From Ochotona curzoniae (lineage: Eukaryota > Chordata > Mammalia > Lagomorpha > Ochotonidae): a stretch of DNA of 64,000 bases. The translations under genes and the position numbers were made by a program. Within the stretch, counting starts at the first letter, position 1; the number at the start of each line of letters is the position of its first letter. A model generated the notes under the pieces. That model saw only the letters and a list, made by a program, of their open reading frames with translations, did no database searches and had not been told where the DNA came from. The stretch spans positions 16,382,001 to 16,446,000 of the forward strand of contig NW_024466218.1 of assembly GCF_017591425.1 (NCBI RefSeq), written 5' to 3'. Below are positions 34,040 to 46,065 of this stretch, one piece after another.

Positions 34040-34440
34040 TGGCCTCAGGATGAGGTGCCTAAATTCAACTCTGTAGTTCATACAATGTACAACGATCCTT
34101 GTTCTTTAATTACTCCTACTTACTTTCGCCACATATTGTGTTTCATTTGCTTCAACCACTGCACTAGTTGCTGCCATAACAAATGCTTTTATGAGAGTCA
34201 GATTAATGTTCCCCTTTGTTTCCAGCTTATCTCCAGCCTGTCTGCAGTAATACACTCAACCCAAACAGGCATATTTTTCACTCGCAGCCTGCCTTTTATG
34301 AGTCCCACTGACAGTTTCTTAATAAATAATGCATTGCTAAATGTTCCCAAGCTTTTCTCCTTATTAATAATTCCACTAGCTTTTCCATGGTTGAAGGGTT
34401 TTATTTGGTCACTGGCTAGATTTCATTCTTGCCTGTTTCT
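34040..34440 (+). mobile_element. L2-like LINE fragment (end of ORF, 3' region)
   Basis: Nucleotide order 'tacaatgtacaacgatcctt', 'actcctacttactttcgcca', 'caaccactgcactagttgct' and 'atgttcccctttgtttccag' corresponds to the L2 ORF end ('ccatgatctggcccc...tacctctccagcctcatctcc'). It explains the 156-codon open frame at 34055-34525, which lacks any independent gene feature. Confidence 0.45.
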
Positions 34441-34554
34441 TATATTTTACTTGTTTAAACGAATGTCTGGACGAGGAAGGTGTTACCATAGTTCTCCACT
34501 CACAGCAAGTGTGACACATAATTAGGAATTAGTTCACACTAGATGTTCAAAAGT

Positions 34555-35150
34555 GTACATGGACTTTCTTCCATGGTTTTTGTTGTTTTGCATAGTTCTA
34601 GTTCTTATGCCAGGTGAAAAATGGGAAATCCTTAGCTTCTGGAGTAAGAAATCTTGATGAGAGAAATATAGGCTGTTATGCTCGCTGAAATATGCATAGC
34701 CCCAAAGGAAAAATATCATATGTTCTCTGTGATATAAGGTAGTCTTTGTGCAAAAATCCAAGATCAATAGGTATATAAGTAAACAATTATATTCATATAT
34801 TCAGCTAGAGGAATAGTATAATGGAGGCAAGTATAACGCAAACTGAAGCTACATTGCAGTATGTATCTCTACTTCCAAATCAAAGACAAACTCCCTAATG
34901 AAACTCTTAAATATATACTGACAATAGGATGCTAGACTTCCTGCTATTGTCTATACCTACAATATTGGTATACACTTAAAAAGCAGAATAATGGACTTAT
35001 GATCGGTTTTTAAAGGATTCTACTATTATAATAATACAGGGGAAATCAGTGGGTTGTAGGGTCTTGGTGAAGGGGTGGTGAAATCCTTGAGTCTATGAAA
35101 CTGTATCATAAAATAAATTTAAAAATATGTAAATACAACAAACATACAAG
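34555..35150 (+). mobile_element. Probable L1 3' UTR with A-rich end
   Basis: 'aaaaatatcatatgttctct', 'gtgatataaggtagtctttg', 'tgcaaaaatccaagatca', then 'gtgggttgtagggtcttgg' and a terminal 'ataaaataaatttaaaaata' resemble a lagomorph L1 3' UTR ending in an A-rich tail. This rests on a general likeness, not a remembered exact consensus. Confidence 0.45.
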
Positions 35151-35236
35151 AAATAATTATGTTAAAAGACATTTGGCATCACATTTGCAAAATTCTTTCT
35201 AATTTTATCATATTTAGACATAGGGATTTCATTCTT

Positions 35237-35586
35237 TTTTTTCAAAGTAGATTTTTAAAAGATTTGTTTATTTTCATTGGCAAATCAGATATACAGAGAC
35301 GAGAGACAAAGAGGAAGCGCTTCCACCTGCTGATTCACTCCCCAAGGGACCACAGCCACCAAAGCTGAGCCGATCCAAAGCCAGGAGCCTGGACTCTGGA
35401 GCTTCTTCCAGTTCTCCCACGAGGGTTTGGGTTCCCAAGGCTTTGGACTCTCCTCAACTGCTTTTCCAAGCTACAGGCAGGGAGCTAAATGCGAAGTGGG
35501 ACCACTAAATTAGAACTAGTGCCTATTAGGGATCCCAGAAGATTCAAGGCAAGGACTTTAGTTACTAGGCTACCGCACCAGGCCCT
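35237..35586 (-). mobile_element. C-type SINE, antisense, perfect 14-bp TSD
   Basis: 'gatttgtttattttcattgg', 'gctgattcactccccaaggg', 'aagccaggagcct', 'tttccaagctacaggcaggg' and 'ctaccgcaccaggccc'. Identical 'gggatttcattctt' flanks it at 35223-35236 and 35587-35600. Confidence 0.94.
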
Positions 35587-35600
35587 GGGATTTCATTCTT

Positions 35601-38261
35601 GATGTCTGCAAAAAAATTGTCTTTTTCTTCATTTTCAAAGATGAAGAATTCTAACTAACACCCAAATAAGTGCCTTTATCACCAAGACAATGTTGCTCAA
35701 TTAATTCCAAAAGAATGAAACAAGCAGTTTAATGATAATTGGGCAGATTCATACAATTACTCTTCACAGTGTATTTTACTGTCCTTTTGGTAACATTAGT
35801 TAGCAAAATTAATTCTATTCTCCCTCTCTGAAATATTTTATTCATTGTTCATTTCTGTGGCTCCCAGTTCTGAAATTGCTATGGCCACCTATCGATGACT
35901 TCTGCATATATTCACCTACAAGAACATCTCGTTTTTACATGGCTGTTGTTTCTTCTGACTGAGTTGGAAATTCGGGCAGGGGAAGGTAGAGAGATAAAGT
36001 TTTGACTTAGTCACGTAGTACAAACCATTTGCTAGAGGAAGGACAGTGACTAGCGTGCTCTTATTCATTGATTTGCTTACATTTGATTTTATTTTTTGTT
36101 TACATTTATTTATTATTATTTTATTGTTTACATTTTATCTTCTGTGTATATTATATCTTTTTTGTGTACTTGTCAAAAATCTTCCTCTTTGGTGATAACG
36201 TAACAAGGCAGCAATTATTTTTCTAGATTCTTTTGTATCTATGGTGACAGCTAGATAATTCTATATAAAGTAAGCATTAAGAACTGATGATACATTACAA
36301 AAAGAAAGAAGGAAAAATTTCACATGATAAAGACCTTGTTGGAGTAAATTTTTCTTTCTGGATAAATCAAACCAGTCCTTAAGTCCTGACTGTCATACCA
36401 CATATAGTTTGTATCATGAGACTCCTCGTGCTGAAACCAATTTAACACCTTCACTACATATACTCAAATTTTGAATAGAGGGAGAGTTTTTTTTTTTCCA
36501 AAAAAAAAAAAATGGGAATGTTCAGATTCTAGGAAGTTTTGCTTCTTTGGAAAGCAATTCTGCTAATCGTAGTATGACATGTGAAACCTCACATAAGCAG
36601 TCTTCCGAACGCAGACTTTGTCAGTACTTTTCTCTGCTAACCTTAGCTCTCAGTAAACAACAGTCAACTGCCAGTTCCTGTTTTCAACTTGAATAGTCAG
36701 TCTCAACATAGTAATCCCAAATTTTTCACCTGTTGGTGTAATAATACTGAGGTGTGTGTGCTATATCAACTGCTAGAATCGTACAGCTGGCTTAATCTCC
36801 AGCTTCTATCCTGGGACTATTAAACTGATGACCACAAATCAATGTACCAATATTGTGGACATGGCCTTATTGAGACAAAACAACACATCTAAACTGTACA
36901 CTCAAATTTTCCAATCTGGTGTAATCCTCGTAATTGCCTTTATTTTCATTTCAGGGCCATCCCAAAGATAGCAATTTCTTAGTAGTTACTGACTATAAAT
37001 ATTCAATCCAGGAAGTTGTACTTGAGATGTGCGACATTGTCTCGATGGAAGGGAAAGTTGGCATGGGTATACTGAAACTTATTTTCTCTCCTGTCATTAG
37101 ATGACAGCTTGGTTCACCACTGTTTACACTTAGTGTTGAATAGTCTTACCACTCATTCAGATTTCAAAGCCAGTATATTATATGTTATCCAAAATGTAGA
37201 TCTCAGATTAGAAATTGCTCCCGCTGATATTTTATGATCCACTGATTTTAGATATAGCATTATGTGTTGACACATATGTGATTTCAATTATGGTGGCTTT
37301 GCATGCAGTGTGCCTTGTAAATCTATGTGCTTTTCCTGCTTTGGTGTCCTATGGCATACCATTTGCATTGGAAACACATAAGTATATATATTATGTATAA
37401 TATAGATGTATATTTATATTCACATTTCTTTTTGTGTTTTAATTGGAAGCAAAGCAACTGGAACTTGCATTGACATTTAAGATCTTTCCTTTAACTTCTT
37501 ATAGATAATTGAATAGAAAGAAGTTGAGTTTTTCCTGGAAGCAATTATTGTAGATAAAATTGGAATATCTTATGCAAATATGTTGACCTGTAGTAGCTAG
37601 AGTCTTTGCTGCTAAAAATATTGATTAAAAAATTACATGTTGAAATAAGACGTGGGCAGCCAAAGCCTTAAGAGGAATTCCATCTACTTCAAAGCTGTGT
37701 GTATCTTCACAAATGAAGGTTATTTTATTCTTTGGAAGAATTGATCCAAACCCAGAGCTTCTTTACTACATTTTCAAGTTCACTGCATGTACAAAATTCG
37801 TGTCATTCTGCTTTATTCATGCAGGAAACCACACATAATTGAAAGAATTATGGATACAAACTATTCTTTCAGAAGCATTGTGTTTTCATTGTAGATTACT
37901 GTTAAACATCATTAGAAAGAATTTGTTCTCTGTTGGTACTGAATTCCATGCTGTTCTATACACTGCAACATAACAGCATGAATAATGTTTATGTCTGTCC
38001 CTCTTCCTCCATCAGAAATAGAAAACACATAAGGAAATTATTGTGTTGAAGCCAAGACCACATTTTGTGCAATATATCAATTTGTATTACATCAAAATGC
38101 TAATAATCTCTTTAGAGGCAGAGAAAACTACATAAGGGCAAGGATTAGAGACTTGTTAAGGATACATTAGATGTTTAATTGCCTCCATTCTCTCTCCCTT
38201 TCAGGGGCCATTTGATTGCACTTGAAAAAACTTGTATAGAGAGCACATTATACTTTCATTA
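35601..38261. other. 2.6 kb of unassigned AT-rich sequence
   Basis: No SINE, LINE, LTR or exon is recognisable. Small AT runs (37385-37420, tatatattatgtataatata) and an A tract at 36501 are the only simple features. Confidence 0.4.
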
Positions 38262-38620
38262 TTATTTCTTTTAAAGGCAGAGGAATAGAGAAGGGGACAG
38301 GAGCAGGGTTATGGAGCAGGGAGGAAGGGGAGGTAGGAAAAGAGAAAGGTAGGTAAGATAGATGCAGAAAGAGATCTCCCCTTCTTTGGTTCATTCTCCC
38401 AATGCCTGCCATAACCAGGGCTAGGCCATACTGAATCTAAGAGCTGGAACTTCACTTAGTCTCACATATGACTGGTAGGGACTCAGTTCAGCCATCTCCT
38501 GCTGTCTTCCAGGCTGTTCCTTGTCATGAACCTGGAGACAGGAGCATAACTGGGAATTCAATCCAGGAATTCAGACTTTGAGTGCCAGTGGAATATTAAC
38601 CAACGACACCAAATAAACAC
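38262..38620 (-). mobile_element. C-type SINE, older copy, antisense with GA-rich expansion
   Basis: 'tttcttttaaaggcagagga' opens it. 'ttcattctcccaatgcctgc', 'ccagggctaggccatactga', 'catgaacctggagacaggag' and 'gggaattcaatccagg' continue it. A purine-rich stretch (about 38278-38370, ggaggaaggggaggtagg) is an expanded form of the usual short 'agagagagag' segment. Confidence 0.6.
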
Positions 38621-40330
38621 CACACAGATTGCTAAATTCTGCAGCTGTTTTTCTCCATTATGAGTATACCTGCCCTCTCCTTGCCTGCAGGTTTTACTCT
38701 AGATTTTTGCTGTATTCTTTTTAGTCAAGTGGAACAGCTTGAATATTCTTTCCTCGTTGTGGTCCTTTGCATACTGAGAAAATTGCTTTCTCTCTCTGTT
38801 TCAATTTTCTTTTTGGAAATGCTCAGGTTAATAACTTTAAGTTCCAGAGGTTTTTTTGAATACTGGTTAGGGCAGGTTGCTGATACTAATAGTAGGATGA
38901 CAGCTACGTGGTAACTGGAGCTGGGCCTGGTACATAGTTAGCATTCAATGAATTTGACTCCTCTTATCATCATTTGGAGACAACTTTGTCTCTTCATGTC
39001 TTCCGTAATGTAAACATATTTAACACCTTCAACTCTGGGTGAATTTTCTGAAATGTAGGAGTCCTTTTTACTAAACAACTGACACTAAACCATCATGTTG
39101 GTTGAACATATCGTGTCATGCCAGAATCACAGTAAAGAACAAGCTGGTTCTGAGAGTGCCTTTCTGAGAACTGTATTTCTGGCAAACTGTTTCAATCAAT
39201 TTAACTGCATCCCGTGATTCATAACTGGTGAATCTTCATCATTTGACTGTCACATGAACCACTTCCTGTGTTATACTCTGTGTGTGCTTGTATTTTGATG
39301 ACAGAATTTTGTTTTTTTCATAATAAAGCTTATCTTGCTTAATTTCTCTCATTAGCTTGAACTTTTATGCAAGCATAATTTTGTAAATATATAGCTTTCT
39401 CTCTTTGTGTCAAAAGTAATATCAGATATACATACTTATTATTTCAAGCACCTATTTCAAGAGAGTTTCCATATAAACAGAACTTTAAAATCTGGATTAT
39501 TCTCAAAATGTACTCTTTATTAATGTCCTGTTCTTATCTTGACCCCATGGTTTATTAAACTACTCAGAGCTCTAATGGTTTGCTCACTACTGGGGACATT
39601 AAAGCGTTTTTCTCACTATTGTCAGTATCAGCTGAATATTATCGATATTAAATATCTTAAAATTTCTATCAATTCATGACAAGGAAGAAGCAAGAATCTA
39701 GAACAAATTGCTGCAGTGTCCCAGAAGGGGCACACCTTTGTGTATAAAGCTTCTATGTCTGCCTTTCTGAGTAAGATGATTTAGTCCAGCATTTGGCATT
39801 ATGAATATCCAGATATACCTGCACATTTAATCCAGATATTTTAATTTATACCACAGGAAAAGTTTGCTATATCTTTATATCTAGTTTATCTTGTCGTTGG
39901 GCAGATAAATGCCTATTGGCATTCTAGTCTCTAGGCTGTCAATTTGGCACTTAAATTGAATTGTCTCTTTCTTTCTTTTTCAAGAAAAATATCCCTGGGA
40001 ACCAAGGAAGCAATCAATTTCACATTAGTGAAAGAGCTAAGGTTTCACCTTCTAGTTGGATTATTCTTGCACATCATTTCTGAAAAGGTAATTGGAAAAT
40101 TGTGCACTTAGGTGGTTAAAGACATGTTCAATGAGGTGCCCAACCAACAAGAAATATTTAATACTCTCTCTGTTGGGCAAAGCATTAGCTAGGGATTTAG
40201 AGATGTTCTGACATTGATCATAGGTATTTATAAGAAATGGTTTCTGAAGGGACTAACAGAGAAAGTAATTCAGATCTAACCCAGGGTCTTCTGGCTTCCA
40301 TGAGAGAACTTTTATTTCAAAATATCTTTC
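38621..40330. other. Unassigned AT-rich sequence
   Basis: A small MIR/L2-type tail ('gggcctggtacatagttagc', 'attcaatgaattt') is at about 38922-38955. No gene recognised in the remainder. Confidence 0.4.
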
Positions 40331-40662
40331 ATGGGCTTGGCGCAGTAGCCTAGTTTTTAAAGTCTTCCCTTTGCGCACATTGAGATTCCAAATGAGCACT
40401 GGTTCTAATCCTGGTGGCCCTGCTTCCAATCTAGCTCCCTGTATGTGGTCTGGGAAAGCAGTTGAGGACAGCTGAAAGCCTTAGGACCATGCACCTGTGT
40501 GGGAGACCTGGAAGAGCTCCAGGCTCCTGCCTTTGGATCAGTGTAGCTCTGGCCATTGCAGCCGCTTGGGGAGTGAATCATCAGACAGAAGATCTTTCTC
40601 TCTGTGTCTCCTCTCTGTGTATCTGAGTTTCCAGTAAAGATTAAATAAATAATTTTAAAAGT
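40331..40662 (+). mobile_element. C-type SINE, near full length
   Basis: 'gggcttggcgcagtagccta', B box 'ggttctaatcc', 'ggtctgggaaagcagttgag', 'gcacctgtgtgggagacctg', 'gccgcttggggagtgaatca', 'gatctttctctctgtgtctc' and an 'aataaataattttaaaa' tail. A minus-strand 113-codon frame across it is not a gene. Confidence 0.9.
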
Positions 40663-41777
40663 GTCCTTAATTTTTGCAATAGAAAGGAGAGCATGTGTTC
40701 TCAGGGAAAAGGTTTTGTTTTTAGCCTGATCCTTATCTGCTGTCATTTAGTATAGAGATCATATACTTATTTCTGTACACTTAATGCCCTTCTCATTTGG
40801 TTAAGCCTTTTCTAAGCAGAGTATTTATAACTTAGAAATCTTAAAAATTTCTAGTGAAATTAATTTATCTCAATAAGCATTTTTAATAGACTTGTATATT
40901 CCTAGCCCTGGTATGCATTGGAGCAACTATATTAAAGATATACATAAAAAAACAATGTCTGTAGACTTTCTAGGTAGAAAATACCAGCAACAAGCATTAT
41001 TTAACTGTGTGCTAGCCTCAAAACCAATGGAATCAGTAATCTGATGAATTCAGCAGTTCTTTACCTTTAGTAGAATTGACTCTCAGCAGAAGCAGTAGTG
41101 AATACATGAACTTTATTGTACAGTTGGTAGGAGAAACAAAAGAGGATTTTTTAGCATAGTTCCAGATGAAGCCCCATTCTCACAAGTCTTTCTAGTATCC
41201 CCATTTTCAGTAGTGAATTCCATCCCATCTTTCTTATGCACATTGAAGTTAAAAAGAAAAAACCTCAATGACCATTAAAAGGAGACATTTTAGGTTTCCT
41301 AACAAAGCAGTGGGCCAGTCTCATTTTCCTTACCAATCTGAAACAGGGCCCTTGTAGACAGAACAATATTTGCAGATTTAAGTATATGGTAATTCATGGA
41401 TAAGGAAGGTGAAACAATATGTCATAAACAAGTGTGGATCATTTCATGCAAGGGACAGATCATCTTTCCTGTCAGTGAGCAAGACAAGCAGAAGGAGATG
41501 CTGATAGTCTCCCTTTTAGGCAGCACAGGGCTATGATGCTGTTCTCACGCCCTGTCCTTCCTGATTGCCTTAGAATCATTGTTTCCTATCATTCTAGTGT
41601 CAGATCAGCCGCTGGTCTTGGGATCACTCACTGTTCCTGGGGGCATCATTGACCAATAGAAGGGAGCACTGTCCTTTTTAAAGGACTGATGAAGATTGCT
41701 TCTGTCATTACTCAATTAGGGATTACCAAATACCCTTTAACCTTTTCTCCAGTTCTGTGTCTCATATCTGTATCTGT
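40663..41777. other. Unassigned AT-rich sequence
   Basis: No gene or named repeat recognised. Confidence 0.4.
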
Positions 41778-42190
41778 CCCTTTAAAAATGAACTTGAGAG
41801 GCAGAATACACAGAAAAAAAAACTCTCCCACCCTACATGCCACAAATGATTGGGAGAAACCCAAGCATACATTTCATCACCACCGTCTCCCAGCATCTGC
41901 AAGAACTAGAGCCAGGAGCCATGAGCCAGGAACTGAACCCACCTCTTCTAAGACACTCGCATCTTGTAACAGTGCCTATATTTGCTTCTTGTTTCCAAAT
42001 GTGAGTCCAGAATCCTCGTTCTAGAAGGTTCTGAATGATGGCTCAAGTACTTGAAAACTGTCACCTATGTGGAAGCCACATAACAATTTGTGGTTGACTG
42101 CCCTCAGCCTGATCCATCCCCAACTGTAATGGACACTTGATAGTGAATGAGAAGATCTTTCTCCTCATAGGTGTGTTCCTCAAATGAAAT
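41778..42190. mobile_element. Degraded C-type SINE material, two orientations
   Basis: The left half (41778-42000) reads antisense ('gagaggcagaatacacagaa', 'agagccaggagccatga', 'gccaggaactgaaccc'). The right half (about 42020-42190) reads sense ('gtcacctatgtggaagcc', 'gaatgagaagatctttctcc'). Both are diverged. A 111-codon plus-strand frame here is a by-product. Confidence 0.4.
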
Positions 42191-43784
42191 GAAAACTAAA
42201 ATTAAAATAGAAGAAATCAACATTATTTGTCAAGAGATTTTTCATGTGTTGAAAGGAAACACATATTGTTCCAAGGGGAGAGAAAAATAGAGCAATACCT
42301 AAGAAGATGGTGGAGAACATGATTTGACCACCCACTAAGACTATGAGCTCAAACACCAGATGAGGTGGGGAGTCAAAGAGAAAGAACTTCAAAGTTCATA
42401 TAACAAAAACAAACTCCCAGTGACATGAGAGGAAGTAAGTGGCCATTTTAGCAAAAATGCAGTTAGTTTTTTTTTTTCTTTAATCATTCAGGCTTTGGTT
42501 TATTCTCAACAAACAAGGAAAACATCCATTAAAGATAATGTTTGCTGGAAAAAAAGACGTCCTCAAATGAAAATATCTGGTAATTAGTGAATTTTTTTTT
42601 CTGTTAAAATGTGATTCATTTCTCAAAAAAAGATACCTTTCAATTGAAATTGAAGTTCTGTGTTTCACAAATTCCTCATTGAAAAACAGTTCTCAAATCA
42701 AAGCTGGCAAATTCCCTGAACACTAATTAGCTTGTGAAATGTTGAATAGGTTCCTTTACTTACAGTTTTACACAATGGTGTAAAATTGTAAGTAATCTGC
42801 ATGTTAGAAAAGGCTCAGAAAAGCCGGGCTTGTTCAGAAGTGCTGAACTGAACAAATAACAGAAAAATGCACGCTTGAGATCAAGTGGAATGTTGGATTT
42901 TCATCTGCTGGTGCTAGTCACGCAGCTATGACAGAGTGAAACTGAGTACAAACCTGACGTTTATTGCTCATTGTATGAATTGTGTTTTGCTGCATTTTCA
43001 TGTACTGACTTCTGATGTGTTTAACTAATGCATTTAAACTGAAGTTGTTTTTCTACTCCTCACACTAATATCTTTTCCTAAGCAGGCATTGATTTAGATT
43101 GCTTCAACTTTTCAAACAACGCTAATTTTGATAGAAGTGCTGTGCTGATTGGTTCTGTCGCCAGTGGTCATTATTATTTTGCTCCGAGTCTAATGTTCAC
43201 TCCTTGGAATCAACAACTTTTCAAAATCCCCCAGTCAAAAAGGGTCAAGATCTTCCACCAAGTTCTTGGACTTTGTATAGACGCACCATGTGAGTGTGTG
43301 TCTATCTTCATTTTTCATCTAAGGACTGTTGGGTCTCTTCCAAGTCTTGTTATGAAAAGGGCCCTATTCTCATCGCAAATATAGAACCAACTTACTACTC
43401 TAGCCATTTCATGTTTAGTTTGGTTCAGTGCTTATTCAAGTCCCTAATTGTGTGGGATCACCATGAGTACTCAGGAAGAAGGGACCTGTTCTGGATAGGC
43501 TTATTTGAGTACAAATTTGTTTCCGATGTGGCAGCGGAAGGTAGCTGTGCCATCAATTCACTATTGCCAGTAGCTGGTATCACAATCCTTGTCTATCGAG
43601 GAGCTGGAATGACCAATAGTCATTTACTGTTGCTTCCTTGACATATACAGGGATGTTTCACTTTAAGCTGACCGTTTTTTTTTTTTTTTTTTTCTTTTTG
43701 GCCATGCTGCTTGCTACATTCGTCCTTGGTCTGACGTATCACAGTTTAGTACTCCTTTAAGCAAAAACATATTCATGTACATTT
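42191..43784. other. Unassigned sequence with a near-perfect hairpin
   Basis: It contains the 18-bp inverted repeat at 42756-42795 and a non-repetitive patch of balanced composition at about 43085-43650. Overlapping open frames of 80 and 115 codons occur in that patch, without recognisable homology. A T run of about 20 lies at 43676-43694. Confidence 0.4.
42756..42795. repeat. 18-bp inverted repeat, one mismatch, 4-nt spacer
   Basis: Left arm 42756-42773 'ttacttacagttttacac' and right arm 42778-42795 'gtgtaaaattgtaagtaa' pair at 17 of 18 positions around spacer 'aatg'. No transposon body or target duplication was identified. Confidence 0.88.
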
Positions 43785-43865
43785 TAAAAAATATTTTCAT
43801 TTTTGCTTAGCTGAGTATTTGAAAGAGGAAGGTGAGGGAGACAGAGCCACAGAGCAATAAAGCTT

Positions 43866-43907
<42 letters not shown>

Positions 43908-44030
43908 CATTTTGAAGTTCCATGCTCTGCTTTGCTCTGTAAGTGCCAGAATGTCTGTAGCTAGGCTGATCATGAACCCAGAAACTTAGACCTAGTGCTC
44001 CCACATATCTGGCAGCAATTCAAATGCTTG
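43785..44030 (-). mobile_element. C-type SINE, antisense, carrying (GATA)n
   Basis: 'aaaatattttcatttttgct', 'gaggaaggtgagggagacag', 'ctgtagctaggctgatca', 'cagaaacttagacctagtg' and 'ggcagcaattcaaatgcttg' mark a diverged antisense SINE. The microsatellite arose at the purine-rich segment. Confidence 0.5.
43866..43915. repeat. (GATA)n microsatellite, about 12 units
   Basis: Uninterrupted gata repeat of about 50 bp inside the antisense SINE. On the minus strand it makes the translated run of serine-isoleucine-tyrosine-leucine codons seen in a spurious frame. Confidence 0.95.
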
Positions 44031-44374
44031 GACCATAACTGGTGTCTCCCAGGGCATATTTTAGCAAGAGATTGCAGCATTGAATTGGAGCTAGGTATAT
44101 CGACATGGAATAGGGGAATATCAACCAATGTTCCACATGCAAGGCTTCTTGTCTGTCCTTATAAGCATTATAAAACTAAGCAAGAACCCATGACATATTA
44201 GTGTTTCTTCACAATGTATTACAGTTCATATCATCTAATCTTCCATATGTCACTCCTATAACTTCCTTTTGATCACTGTCCTCCAGTTCTAGAACTATCA
44301 TAAACCATAAGCTCTTCAAGTTCAAATACTTTTCCACATATTTTTGTCTTTTTAGCTACTGACATAATCTTTTC
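44031..44374. other. Unassigned spacer between SINEs
   Basis: AT-rich. Nothing recognised. Confidence 0.4.
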
Positions 44375-44695
44375 TGTTTGTTTATGTTTACTGGAATATC
44401 AGATCCACAAAGAGAAGGAGAGACAGAGAGAAAGATGTTTTGTCTGCTAGTTCACTCCTCAAGTGGCCGCAATGGCCAGAGCTAAGCCAATCCAAAGCCA
44501 GGAGGCAGGAGCTTCTTCCAGGTCTCCCATGTGAATACAGGGAGGCTTTGGGCTATCCTCTTCTGCTGCTATTCCAGACCATACACAGAGAGCTGGATGG
44601 GAAGCAGAGCAGCTGGGACATCACCCAGTGCCCATCTGGGATCCTAGTGGGTAAAAGGGAAGGATTTAGCCACAGAGCCATCACACAGGGCTCCA
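44375..44695 (-). mobile_element. C-type SINE, antisense
   Basis: 'agaaggagagacagagagaa', 'gttcactcctcaagtggccg', 'tccaaagccaggaggcagga', 'agctggatgggaagcagagc' and 'gcccatctgggatccta'. Well preserved. The head complement ends near 'acagggctcc'. Confidence 0.88.
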
Positions 44696-45349
44696 GCACA
44701 TTTTTATAATACCAAGCTGAATGGCCCTCTGTATATATACACTTTAAATGAGTATTCTTCCTGGGGATAGGGAGCAGGCTTTTGAACAGCAGTACATTTC
44801 TGCTGTGCTAATACATGGTTGTAAGGACTGTGATAAGTCATTTCCAGATTTTGAGTTTCAGTTACCTTATCTTCTGACTTCACATTATATCCATTGTTCG
44901 GGATTGCAGTTAGAATCTAAAAGGGTCATTGTTACAAAGCGTTTTGAAAGGTAATATCAGCAAAAATAGTCAGTTACTAAGGTTTTTCAATATTATATAA
45001 TTAAGGAAAAAATGACTTTGTTGTTTCCACTTAAGAAATCATCATTTCCCATAATATCTACTTTATAACAAAGGTGTTCTTATTGTTGCTTTGAAAAATT
45101 TACTATTACCTTTTCCAGTTAATTTCAATCATTTTGAAAAGGGACATTGCAAATATAGATTGCACCACTTTTGTTTATAATACCTTAATTCCCAGGTATT
45201 TCAATATATACAATGGGATTCCCAAGTATTTATAAGTTTTTCAAGTTAGAGAATTGTTAAATATGTGACCTGTCTCAAAACTAAATGAAAGCAAAATGTG
45301 ATGAAAATATTACAGCTATAAAAATAAAAACAGCCACCGAAGTTTGCAA
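44696..45349. other. Unassigned AT-rich sequence
   Basis: No gene or named repeat recognised. Confidence 0.4.
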
Positions 45350-45690
45350 GTTGGGCTGTTGTGGTATAAGTTACCTTGTAGTTTGTGAGGCAGACATCCT
45401 GTACTGGTGTGCCTGTTAGTCCTGGCTGCTCTGTTCTCCATCCTCCAGCTTCCCAGAAATGTGCCTGGGAAGCAGGGGAAGATGGCGCAGTACGTGAGCT
45501 TCTGTCACCTATGTGAAGACCAGGATGGAATTCTTCCTCCCTCTGGTTTAAGTGTAACTGTTACAGCCATTTGGGTAGTGGCTGAATGGATGGAAGATAT
45601 CTCTCTTATCTCTCTGCCTGTCTCTCATTCTCTGTCACTTTCCCTTTCCAATAAATAAATGAATATATAATTACATGCATGCACACATAA
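45350..45690 (+). mobile_element. C-type SINE, older head type
   Basis: 'gggctgttgtggtataagtt', 'tgttagtcctggctgctctg', 'gtgcctgggaagcaggggaa', 'tgtcacctatgtgaagacca', 'tctctctgcctgtctctc' and an 'aataaataaatgaata' tail. Confidence 0.75.
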
Positions 45691-45711
45691 ATAAAATCTT
45701 TGTAAAGTTTT

Positions 45712-46052
45712 TTTTTTTTTAAGATTTTACTTTTATTAGTTTTTTTTCATTGGAAAGGCAGATATACAGAGAGGAGAGACAGAGAGGAAGATCTTCCGTC
45801 CAATGATTCACTCCCCAAGTGAGCGCAACGGGCCTATACTATGCCGATCCAAAGCCAGGAGCCTCTTCCGGGTCTCCCACGCGGGTGCATGGTCCCAAAG
45901 CTTTGGGTGGTCCTCAACTGCTTTCCCAGGCCACAGGGCAGGGAGATGGAAGGGAAGCGGGGCTGCCGGGATTAGAACCGGCGCCCATATGGGATCCCGG
46001 GTGTGCAAGGCGAGGACCTTTAACCACTTGCGCCACCGCGCTGGGCCCGATA
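45712..46052 (-). mobile_element. C-type SINE, antisense, youngest-looking, 13-bp TSD
   Basis: It retains many CpGs ('cacgcgggtgca', 'gaaccggcgcccatatg', 'gcgccaccgcgctgggcccg'), a B-box complement 'ggattagaacc' at 45969-45979 and a T-rich (poly-A complement) start. Identical 'tttgtaaagtttt' flanks it at 45699-45711 and 46053-46065. CpG retention and a clean TSD suggest a recent insertion. Confidence 0.95.
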
Positions 46053-46065
46053 TTTGTAAAGTTTT

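Noticed and set aside
34055..34525. 156-codon plus-strand open frame
   Set aside because: Its nucleotide sequence follows the end of an ancient L2-like LINE, and no independent protein family is recognisable.
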